Assembly: GCF_014237455.1 (NCBI RefSeq)
Contig: NZ_JABZFL010000096.1
Location: 62,001 to 126,000 of the forward strand
Direction of reading: 5' to 3'
From: Desulfobacula sp.
GTDB taxonomy: Bacteria > Desulfobacterota > Desulfobacteria > Desulfobacterales > Desulfobacteraceae
DNA: 64,000 nucleotides
Positions 33,489 through 39,623 of this stretch are shown here, in pieces. The notes under the pieces are model-generated. The model did no database searches. It was not told where the DNA came from and saw only the letters and a program-made list of their open reading frames with translations. How positions within the stretch are numbered: the first letter of the stretch is position 1; the number at the start of each line of letters is the position of its first letter. Position numbers and translations under genes: made by a program.

Positions 33489-34499
33489 TTATATGCTGTC
33501 CAGATCATCCAGCGGACTTCCCAGTGTTTCAAAATTTGTACTCATCACATGCGTATAAATCATGGTTGTCCGTACGTCTGCATGCCCTAAGAGTTCCTGC
33601 ACACGCCGAATATCCTTACCGGCTTCCAGCATATGCGTTGCAAATGAATGACGCAGGGTATGCGGACTCACCCGCTTATGAATGCCTGCCTTTTTAGCCG
33701 CATTTGCCACTGCTTTCTGTAACCCGGTTTCATGGGCATGGTGGCGGCGCACTTTTTGGGTTCTCGGATCTTTCGACCGATTCTTTGCCGGGAACACCCA
33801 TTGCCATACCCACGATTTCCCCGCCCCGGGATATTTCTTTACCAGTGCATGCGGCAGATATACATCTGCCCGCCCCTCAGCCAATTCCTGCTCAAAAAGC
33901 TTTCGAACTCCCTTTAGATGAAACCGCAAGTCTTGCTGCAGGGTCTTTGGCAAAACCGTTGCCCTGTCTTTTCCACCTTTGCCGTCCCGTACAATAATCT
34001 GATGATTTTCAAAATCCACATCCTTGACCCGAAGCCGGATACATTCCATCAACCGCAGACCTGCACCGTACAAGAGCTTTGCCATCAGTTCATTTGTCCC
34101 GCTGATATGGTGAAACAATTGACTGACTTCTGACGGGCTCAATACGGTCGGAAGTCTTTTCTGCTTTTTTGAACGGACAGCATCAATATCATCATTCAGC
34201 GGCATGTCCAACACATATTTATACAGAAAAAGAATCGCATTCAGCGCCTGATTCTGTGTTGACACTGCCACATTCCTGTTAAGCGCCAGATGACTTAAAA
34301 ATCGTTCAACCTCCGGTTTTCCCATTTCCTGCGGGTGCCGGGTCCCATTAAAGCGGATATAATCCAATATCCATTTTATATAGGTTTGTTCTGTCCGGAT
34401 GGCGTAATGATGATACCGCATTACCTCCCGTACCTGATCCAAAAGCTTACCCGGTTTTGGACGGAACCTTTCCTTTACATGTTCTCTCTTATATGCCAT
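33489..34499 (-). CDS. intI: Integron integrase (IntI family tyrosine recombinase)
   Basis: A 336-residue tyrosine recombinase that recombines single-stranded attC hairpins with attI. The SAM-like N-terminal core (LLDQVREVMRYHHYAIRTEQTYIKWI) and catalytic residues are in place: R in GAGLRLMECIRLR (about 168), HTLRHSFATHM, LGHADVRTTMIYTHV with the tyrosine nucleophile. The decisive feature is the IntI-specific extra segment between catalytic boxes: LPHALVKKYPGAGKSWVWQWVFPA then DPRTQKVRRHH, closely parallel to class 1 IntI1 and absent from Xer proteins. No frameshift or stop is seen, so it may be active. It is divergent from the cassette array beginning at 34598, the usual integron layout. Confidence 0.93.
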   Translation of the reverse strand: MAYKREHVKERFRPKPGKLLDQVREVMRYHHYAIRTEQTYIKWILDYIRFNGTRHPQEMGKPEVERFLSHLALNRNVAVSTQNQALNAILFLYKYVLDMPLNDDIDAVRSKKQKRLPTVLSPSEVSQLFHHISGTNELMAKLLYGAGLRLMECIRLRVKDVDFENHQIIVRDGKGGKDRATVLPKTLQQDLRFHLKGVRKLFEQELAEGRADVYLPHALVKKYPGAGKSWVWQWVFPAKNRSKDPRTQKVRRHHAHETGLQKAVANAAKKAGIHKRVSPHTLRHSFATHMLEAGKDIRRVQELLGHADVRTTMIYTHVMSTNFETLGSPLDDLDSI

Positions 34500-34597
34500 A
34501 ATATAGACCTTAAAACTGTATTATGTACTCTAATATCATATTATAAAGAAAATATATAGGGTTAATATGCAGATTTTTTTCTGCTTAATACAATACG
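34500..34597. other. attI region and intI/cassette promoter region
   Basis: AT-rich 98 bp between the intI start and the first cassette core site GTTATAC (34597-34603; strand exchange expected after the G at 34597). This is where attI, the integrase promoter and the cassette promoter Pc should lie. AT-rich -10-like hexamers exist on both strands, but I cannot fix Pc with confidence. Confidence 0.6.
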
Positions 34598-34620
34598 TTA
34601 TACGTAAAAAATTATGAGAT

Positions 34621-35403
34621 ATGAAAAATAATTTGAAGGAATTTCGTTTTTTCGAAACATATGAAACAGCGTCTTGGCTAGAGCACGCTGTAACATCGCC
34701 TGATACATTCATAGAGCTTCCTTGGGAAGACGATGATGTAAGAAAATCTCTATGTAAGTACTCTAAAGTTTCAGTACTCGAACAATATATATTTTCTATG
34801 TTGGCTGTTGAAAAACGAATAAGTTACCGAAAAAATATATATGATTTAATGCCTGATGATATAGCCGAATTCAAATCAATTTTTAGTGAATATGGGATTG
34901 AATTACGTAACGAAAATAGTTTCAACCCTTTTGGTGATGAATACGACGAATATGACCATTTTTATTTATGGTTTGAATATCAAGAGGATAGTTTTGTTCA
35001 TCTCTGGGAGCAGATAACAGAAGAAGTATTTCATTTGCTTTTTTCTAACCGAGGTTTTTTGTTAGATTTCAACAAATCGTTATCAACTTACATAGAAAAT
35101 AACTCAGATATTGTACCGGCCAATTACAGGAATGATAACGGAAAAATAAAAAGAGCCAGCAATTTGCCTGCTTGGGTAAAAAAAGCTGTATTTTTTCGAG
35201 ATCAAGGAAGATGTGTGTTTTGTCACAAAGATTTATCTGGGTTGTTGAGTACTGATAGAGTTATTCACTATGACCATATGGTTCCTTTAAATCGTTGGGG
35301 TGTTAACGATCCCTCTAATATTCAGCTTCTATGTGAAGAATGTAACTTGAAAAAAGGTGGAAATCATCTATCTACAAGTACTAGATATAAAGAATGGTGG
35401 TAG
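34621..35403 (+). CDS. Cassette 1: HNH endonuclease with a novel N-terminal domain
   Basis: A 260-residue protein, the first integron cassette gene (cassette 34598-35524). The C-terminal 80 residues form an HNH nuclease: RDQGRCVFCHKDL supplies two cysteines, HYDHMVPLNRWG the histidines, PSNIQLLCEECNLKKG the asparagine and second cysteine pair. The first 175 residues are acidic and aromatic with no domain I recognise. The start ATG lies only about 20 bp into the cassette, typical of cassette genes. Possible roles are phage defence or DNA restriction, by analogy only. Codon use is more AT-rich than the chromosome around it. Confidence 0.8.
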   Translation: MKNNLKEFRFFETYETASWLEHAVTSPDTFIELPWEDDDVRKSLCKYSKVSVLEQYIFSMLAVEKRISYRKNIYDLMPDDIAEFKSIFSEYGIELRNENSFNPFGDEYDEYDHFYLWFEYQEDSFVHLWEQITEEVFHLLFSNRGFLLDFNKSLSTYIENNSDIVPANYRNDNGKIKRASNLPAWVKKAVFFRDQGRCVFCHKDLSGLLSTDRVIHYDHMVPLNRWGVNDPSNIQLLCEECNLKKGGNHLSTSTRYKEWW

Positions 35404-35410
35404 TAATTAC

Positions 35411-35530
35411 GTATAACAATACAATAAACTCTGACAATTTACAGCTTTGTTTGGCTGTGCATGTCTCTATCGCGCCATTTTTGCACAGCCAAACAAAGCT
35501 GTAAATTGCAGGTTATTGCAGACGTTCGCT
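35411..35530. repeat. attC site of cassette 1
   Basis: R'' GTATAAC (35411-35417) is the exact complement of the cassette's own first core GTTATAC at 34597. L'' CAATAA (35422-35427) and L' TTATTG (35513-35518) pair. Between them a perfect 27-bp stem (35435-35461 with 35482-35508) and 20-nt loop. The site ends at GACG|TTCGCT, the strand-exchange point being after the G at 35524. Confidence 0.85.
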
Positions 35531-35554
35531 GGAATAAATAAGGAATAGAATGAT

Positions 35555-36286
35555 ATGGCAACGTTTAATGAAAATGATTTGTCGGCCTTGTTCTCGGAAA
35601 ACTCTATCATCAGGTTAGTTGAGCCCAATATATACTCTGTTCTCCCAGACAATGAATCTGGCAATGAGTATGACACTCAATTTGGGTTTATATATGACTG
35701 GGTAGCGTGTAATCCAATTTATAATCGTCTTATTTGGGGTTATTCAGTCAAAATATTTCCTCAGATAGCCAATGATGCACTTCTATCTTCCGCTGATGGT
35801 AAAGTTTTGGATCTTGGCTGTGGTTCTCTTGCATTTACTGCAGAAACATATAGCCAATATTCCGAGCGGCCAGTGGTTCTGGTCGATCAGTCGCTGAAAA
35901 TGCTCAGAATGGCCAAATCAAGGTTAATAAAACGGAATGGCAATGTTCCAGGCAACTTAGTTTTTCTTCACTCCGACGCTCTTCAGCTCCCATTTCGTGC
36001 AAAAGCATTCAAAACAATTCTTTCTGAAAACCTACTTCACTGCCTTGACGACACAAGCATTCTCCTGAAACAATTAGAAAAAATCCTATTGAAAAACGGC
36101 AAGATGTTTTTCACGACGTTGGTAAAAAACAACCGCTTTGCCGACAAATACCTTGAGTCTTTAGCGGATAGCGGCAAATTAGTTTCAAGAACTGTGGTGG
36201 ACCACAAAAAAGTATTTGATCAACTTAGCATGTCTGCAAAATACGAAACTAAGGGCAATATATTGTCGATTTGTTGCGAAAATTAG
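35555..36286 (+). CDS. Cassette 2: SAM-dependent methyltransferase
   Basis: A 243-residue class I methyltransferase carried by the second cassette (35525 to about 36477). Motif I is VLDLGCGSLAFTAETY (about 87), then VVLVDQSLKMLRMAKSRL and the LPFRAKAFKTILSENLLHCL strand, as in UbiE-like small-molecule methyltransferases. The first 80 residues are not recognised. The AAGGAATAG upstream of the ATG supports the start. Substrate unknown. It could modify an antibiotic or metabolite, but nothing in the sequence says so. Confidence 0.82.
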   Translation: MATFNENDLSALFSENSIIRLVEPNIYSVLPDNESGNEYDTQFGFIYDWVACNPIYNRLIWGYSVKIFPQIANDALLSSADGKVLDLGCGSLAFTAETYSQYSERPVVLVDQSLKMLRMAKSRLIKRNGNVPGNLVFLHSDALQLPFRAKAFKTILSENLLHCLDDTSILLKQLEKILLKNGKMFFTTLVKNNRFADKYLESLADSGKLVSRTVVDHKKVFDQLSMSAKYETKGNILSICCEN

Positions 36287-36292
36287 AAAATC

Positions 36293-36483
36293 AGCGAACC
36301 AGGCGCTTGAGATGGACTGGGCAAAGCCGTGCCGTTTTTGAAAGGTAGCATTTGACCGATAGTTTTTATCTTTATCATAGTTTTTCGGTTTTCGTTGCCC
36401 AGCCACTCAGCTTTACGATAATCTGACCGCTCCGCGGCCAGATTATCGGCGGCTGTTATTCTCAACGCCATGGCAGGCTATGC
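36293..36483. repeat. attC site of cassette 2, interrupted by a 55-bp insertion
   Basis: R'' AGCGAAC (36293-36299) complements the cassette's first core GTTCGCT at 35524-35530. L'' GGCG (36302-36305) matches L' CGCC (36466-36469). The stem TGAG-a-TGG-a-CTGGGCAA (36308-36324) pairs with TTGCCCAGCCACTCA (36395-36409), leaving two extrahelical A bases on one arm, as attC sites need. The final core is GCTATGC (36477-36483), a one-base variant of GTTATGC. Confidence 0.72.
36410..36464. mobile_element. Possible 55-bp hairpin insertion within attC
   Basis: Bounded by a CTCA direct repeat (36406-36409 and 36461-36464). Inside is a hairpin CGATAATCTGACCGC/GCGGCCAGATTATCG (36416-36430 and 36434-36448, one mismatch). 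Removing 36410-36464 restores a regular attC right arm reading CACTCAACGCC. This looks like a small MITE-like or REP-like insertion with a 4-bp target duplication; that is inference. Confidence 0.5.
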
Positions 36484-36544
36484 AGGTACTAGGAACTGCA
36501 ATATCAAAAAAAGCTAATAACCACATATATAGTAGAGGTAAAGA

Positions 36545-36982
36545 GTGAGTGCATCGTTTAAAATAAGGGAAATTGACCCAGATGAGTATTCAGAAATTGA
36601 AAAAATCTTTGAAGCGCAAGGATTAGAGAACAATAAAAGCGGAGTTACAATTTTAAAGGGATATGCGGTTGAAACAGGAGACGAGCTAATAGGTGGCGCA
36701 GAAATAATGCTTCAAGATGGAGAATACACTTTTTCAGTTGCAGTAGATGATGATTTTAAGATTCTGGGAATTGGAAAATCTTTATTTAAAATGGTGAAAA
36801 AAGAAATTCTGAGTTTAGGAACCACGAGGATAATGATTCAGGCAAAAACTCCTAAATATTGGGCAAAATTTGGATTTGTGGAAGTTGTTGATCTTAACGA
36901 TGTCCCAAAAACGTTTCGGTGTGATGATTGCCCTCAATATGGGAAAGATTGTTTTCCAAAGATAATGATTTTGAGTTTATAA
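36545..36982 (+). CDS. Cassette 3: GNAT-family N-acetyltransferase
   Basis: A 145-residue GNAT protein. Core motif A is FSVAVDDDFKILGIGKSLFKMVKKE (about 77-101), where GIGKSL binds the acetyl-CoA pyrophosphate, followed by RIMIQAKTPKYWAKFGFVEV. GTG start at 36545 with AGAGG 8 bp upstream. The C-terminal CDDCPQYGKDCFPK has four cysteines and could bind metal. Acetyltransferases are common cassette cargo, including resistance genes, but the substrate is unknown. The stop overlaps the start of the next attC-like site. Confidence 0.83.
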   Translation: MSASFKIREIDPDEYSEIEKIFEAQGLENNKSGVTILKGYAVETGDELIGGAEIMLQDGEYTFSVAVDDDFKILGIGKSLFKMVKKEILSLGTTRIMIQAKTPKYWAKFGFVEVVDLNDVPKTFRCDDCPQYGKDCFPKIMILSL

Positions 36983-37033
36983 CAAATAAAGGATTAGTAA
37001 CCGTGCCGAGGCACGAGGCTCGGTACTAATCCT
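36977..37033. repeat. Truncated attC-like site after cassette 3
   Basis: TTATAAC (36977-36983) resembles an R'' box. AGGATTAGTA-a-CCG (36990-37003) pairs with CGGTACTAATCCT (37021-37033), leaving one extrahelical A. The expected L'/R' right end is missing; the sequence instead runs into the repeat at 37041. Confidence 0.4.
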
Positions 37034-37040
37034 ATGGTTC

Positions 37041-37150
37041 AATCGGGTAGCCGGGGGTTTTATAAACCCCCAGCCCCCACAACACCCTGCATGCGGGTCT
37101 GCACAGGGCGTTTCACCAAGATTAGCGGGCACAAGCCGGGTAATGTATTT
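37041..37150 (-). mobile_element. Probable 3'-end remnant of a group II intron (domains V-VI)
   Basis: Read on the minus strand, a hairpin GCCCTGTGC/GCATGCAGGG with a two-base TG bulge resembles domain V (about 37081-37114). It is followed by a GGGGGTTT/AAACCCCC stem (37053-37071) as in domain VI, and the end CTACCCGAT carries the AT expected at an intron 3' terminus. No reverse transcriptase reading frame remains. Assignment rests on memory of such intron ends and on folding by eye. Confidence 0.45.
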
Positions 37151-37210
37151 TCACCCACTGTTCTTTGACAGATATTAACCTTATGGGCGTATGTTCCCCT
37201 AAAACAGTAC

Positions 37211-37240
37211 TTGCATGTACCATTAGTTGTGCGTTATACT
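37211..37240 (+). promoter_or_regulatory. Promoter of the toxin-antitoxin cassette, overlapping a core site
   Basis: TTGCAT (37211-37216), 18 bp, TATACT (37235-37240). The same bases include GTTATAC (37233-37239), identical to the cassette 1 core, so this is also the probable left boundary of cassette 4 (strand exchange after 37233). Confidence 0.55.
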
Positions 37241-37267
37241 GTACAAAATTTATTTGAGAGGTGCAAA

Positions 37268-37549
37268 ATGCAAAAGCTACGAATTGATCAAGATATAAAA
37301 CCACTATCTGAAGTCAGAAGTAGTATGGCAACGTATATTAGACAAATTCATGAAACTAGAAGGCCTTTGATCATTACTCAAAGAGGTAAAAGTGCTGCTG
37401 TACTAGTTGATGTTCAAGAATTTGAAGCGATGCAAGAAAAGATTGAACTCTTATCTGACATTCATTCTTCTCTAAGTCAATTGGAAAAAGGGGAGGGAAT
37501 CAACCATAAAGATGCTAAAAATATGCTGCTCGAGCGAATTTCTGAATGA
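37268..37549 (+). CDS. Phd/YefM-type antitoxin
   Basis: A 93-residue antitoxin: KPLSEVRSSMATYIRQIHETRRPLIITQRGKSAAVLVDVQEFEAM is the Phd/YefM DNA-binding and dimerisation fold; the C-terminal acidic helix (about 55-93) would wrap the toxin. The start at 37268 (GAGAGG upstream) is preferred to a longer frame from 37211, which would run through the promoter. It overlaps the toxin by 4 bp (ATGA). The complex is expected to repress the promoter at 37211. Addiction modules with their own promoters are known to stabilise integron arrays. Confidence 0.88.
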   Translation: MQKLRIDQDIKPLSEVRSSMATYIRQIHETRRPLIITQRGKSAAVLVDVQEFEAMQEKIELLSDIHSSLSQLEKGEGINHKDAKNMLLERISE

Positions 37550-37842
37550 AAATAATTTGGTCTCCACTTGCTATAAATAAAGCATCAGAAATAGCTGATT
37601 ACATCGCTCAAGACAAACCATCTGCAGCCAAACGATGGATAAATGAGGTGTTCATAAAAGTCGAGCAACTTAAATCTTCCCCTCAAATTGGTCGAGTTGT
37701 GCCTGAAATTTCAGACAATAGGTTTAGAGAGCTTATTTATGGCAATTACCGAATCATTTACCGTATGGAAATAAAACGAATTTCAATTTTGACTATTCGA
37801 CACGGAAAACAAATATTACCCATAGATGAAATCAAGACATAA
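37546..37842 (+). CDS. ParE/RelE-superfamily toxin
   Basis: A 98-residue toxin of the ParE/RelE fold: IIWSPLAINKASEIADYIAQDKPSAAKRWINEVF, then PQIGRVVPEI and the C-terminal FRELIYGNYRIIYRMEIKRISILTIRHGKQ. The Arg/Tyr pattern in the last strands matches RelE/ParE proteins. Whether it cuts ribosome-bound mRNA or targets gyrase cannot be told; the spacing looks more ParE-like. It overlaps the antitoxin gene by 4 bp, and its TAA stop overlaps the 16-bp repeat at 37841. Confidence 0.88.
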   Translation: MKIIWSPLAINKASEIADYIAQDKPSAAKRWINEVFIKVEQLKSSPQIGRVVPEISDNRFRELIYGNYRIIYRMEIKRISILTIRHGKQILPIDEIKT

Positions 37843-37856
37843 TCGGGTAGCCGGGG
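37841..37856. repeat. Second copy of the 16-bp repeat aatcgggtagccgggg
   Basis: Exact copy of 37041-37056, 800 bp away in the same orientation; the two copies bracket the toxin-antitoxin cassette. If the first copy is the end of a group II intron, this one is a further truncated end. Homology stops after 16 bp. Confidence 0.7.
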
Positions 37857-37898
37857 ACTGAAGCGAATTGAGACAATGACCAGGAGTATTTTAAAGTT

Positions 37899-38145
37899 AT
37901 GCTAAAAAAAAAGTTTACCAAGGCCATTGTCCGCACGCCGTGTAAGAGCATCGTTGACGGATTAACATCAGCCCGTATGGGAAAACCAGAGTACCATAAA
38001 ACTTTGGAGCAGCATCAAGAATATATCAAGGCTTTACAATACTGCGGCCTTGATTGAATCTGCCGGATATGAGACGATTGTTGTTGACACATCAGAATTT
38101 CGGAAAATTGATGGTGGACTCAGCTGTTTATCACTGAGATTTTAA
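37899..38145 (+). pseudogene. Dimethylargininase (DDAH) pseudogene with an internal deletion
   Basis: From the ATG at 37899 (CAGGAG upstream) the first frame gives 53 residues, including AIVRTPCKSIVDGLTSARMGKP and EQHQEYIKAL, the DDAH N-terminus, then a TGA. In another frame at about 38038-38145 the DDAH C-terminus follows: ALIESAGYETIVVD then KIDGGLSCLSLRF and a stop, still with the catalytic cysteine. About 150 central residues, including the catalytic histidine region, are gone. An intact gene would hydrolyse methylated arginine to citrulline. It lies in the decayed tail of the integron region. Confidence 0.85.
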
Positions 38146-38245
38146 TAATTACCCCACTGCTAATTCAACATTTGATGTATAATAAACTGAAAATCAATGA
38201 AAACCATACTTAATCAAGTACTTAAGTTGAAAGGGGGAGAACAAG

Positions 38246-38575
38246 ATGATTAATTTTCTTGGGCTAAAAGAAAAATTTGAGATCCAGACCTACAATAATA
38301 TCAAAAATCTGAATAAAGATATCCATATTCCCTTTTCCGGGTCTCCCAGAAAGCATCCGTATGATAAAAGCCGGGTCATCTTAGTGGCAGACCCGTTTAC
38401 TGACAACACCTTTTATTATGAATTCAGAGTTGGCGATATTGCCTGTGCTGAAGAGCTGTCCAGCATCACCAATTTAAAAGGAGAATCCACTCCAATGGTC
38501 CGCATCTGGGTAAAAAAGCAGAGCGTGGCCATCCAGTGTACACCCTTTATTGTGGATACGATAAAGCATGACTGA
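38246..38575 (+). CDS. Small conserved protein of unknown function
   Basis: A 109-residue soluble protein with no signal peptide or membrane segment. It contains PFSGSPRKHPYDKSRVILVADPFTDNTFYYEF and MVRIWVKKQSVAIQCTPFIV, a pattern I associate with a small family in sulfate-reducing bacteria that is sometimes labelled inorganic pyrophosphatase without support. The AAAGGGGGAG ribosome-binding site is strong. A TATAAT at 38178-38183 upstream may be its -10 box, without a good -35. No function assigned. Confidence 0.7.
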   Translation: MINFLGLKEKFEIQTYNNIKNLNKDIHIPFSGSPRKHPYDKSRVILVADPFTDNTFYYEFRVGDIACAEELSSITNLKGESTPMVRIWVKKQSVAIQCTPFIVDTIKHD

Positions 38576-38642
38576 TACTAACAAAAAATAAGGTCAGACC
38601 TTGCGGTTGAACCGGCCACAGCCACACGCTCACTCTTATGAT

Positions 38643-39476
38643 TCATTTCGCCCTCCGGGCCGACCGGTCTTTCAGACGCTTGATACAATCACCTTCAACC
38701 AGAGAAAACAGCCGGTACAATGTCGGTTTGGTTGTCTTGAATTCTTTGATAAGGGCTCCGGTAGTTTCCCCTTTGAATTTCCGATTGATGATCTCCTCCA
38801 TCATCCCCCGGGTCAAGGCATTCCTGACCTTCCGATTTCCAGGGCTGTTGAAATAATCCTTAAGACCAAGCTTCACGGTTGCGAATAAGACAAACCAGTC
38901 CGTTGTCTCTAATTTTTCAGCAATCATCTTTCTATCTGCGCCCATGGCCAGCAGGCGTTTTAATTCTGCTCTTTTCTTTTTGGACAGTTCAAAGCAGGGC
39001 TTGGGAATTTTTTTAAACTGCTTGTATAAAGAACTTTTCGAAACTCCCAGGTCTATACTGACCCGGCCGTAACTCAGCCCGTTTTTAAATAGTATCCTGG
39101 CACGGGCATCCTGCTGTTTTGATAATCGGCCTTTGCCCCAGCTGGGATCCTTTTTTATACCCTTTATCCGGAAGGCCCTTTTTAACGTTATCACATGGAT
39201 GCCAAGAGCCTCGGCAGTGCGTTGCTGTGTTTCTCCGGATTCAAGCATCCTTATGGCTTTTTTTACAGAGGCATCTGACACGCTGGTCCTGTTCTTATAA
39301 ATATTACCGGTTTTAATTTTATAAAACGTAAAGGCGGTTTTAATGGCAAAATTTGTGAGTCCGTATTTTTTGGAGGTCTCCCGGTAGGAAGCCCCCGCCC
39401 TGATATCTCCGGACATCTTCTCCGCGAATTCACGGCTGATGGTTCTGTACTGTTTTTTGATCATAGGGGGTCTCAT
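38643..39476 (-). CDS. Protein of repeated helix-turn-helix units
   Basis: A 277-residue basic protein made of about five helix-turn-helix-like segments in a row, such as IRAGASYRETSKKYGLTNFAIKTAF, LESGETQQRTAEALGIHVITLKRAF, FKNGLSYGRVSIDLGVSKSSLYKQF and LAMGADRKMIAEKLETTDWFVLFA. They resemble resolvase- and transposase-type HTH modules, but no catalytic domain is present. It may be a DNA-binding relic of a transposase or a true multi-HTH binder. No good ribosome-binding site precedes the ATG; a second ATG lies four codons in. It converges with the 38246 gene and borders the integron region. Confidence 0.65.
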   Translation of the reverse strand: MRPPMIKKQYRTISREFAEKMSGDIRAGASYRETSKKYGLTNFAIKTAFTFYKIKTGNIYKNRTSVSDASVKKAIRMLESGETQQRTAEALGIHVITLKRAFRIKGIKKDPSWGKGRLSKQQDARARILFKNGLSYGRVSIDLGVSKSSLYKQFKKIPKPCFELSKKKRAELKRLLAMGADRKMIAEKLETTDWFVLFATVKLGLKDYFNSPGNRKVRNALTRGMMEEIINRKFKGETTGALIKEFKTTKPTLYRLFSLVEGDCIKRLKDRSARRAK

Positions 39477-39586
39477 TTAATTACATTATTTGGGGAATTC
39501 TACTATCAAGACAGATATAATAAGTTACGCTTAAGCGCAAGGTGTATTTGACAATCAAAAAGAAACAAACATTTTCAATCCTGTTA

Positions 39587-39615
39587 TTGACCAAAGCTTC
39601 AAGCAATTATATATT
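39587..39615 (+). promoter_or_regulatory. Promoter of mnmG
   Basis: TTGACC (39587-39592), 17 bp, TATATT (39610-39615). The expected start of transcription is about 39622, only a couple of bases before the mnmG ATG at 39624, implying a leaderless transcript. A second TTGACA lies at 39548. Confidence 0.5.
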
Positions 39616-39623
39616 AAAAAGTT

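Noticed and set aside
36454-36460. GTTATTC as the core site opening cassette 3
   Set aside because: It lies inside the inferred 55-bp insertion; GCTATGC at 36477 fits the distance from the L' box CGCC better, though it departs from the GTT rule.
38590-38602. AAGGTC-A-GACCTT palindrome as an attC or operator
   Set aside because: Short arms, no partner boxes and no promoter nearby; more likely a fragment of the GGTCAGG-type repeats.
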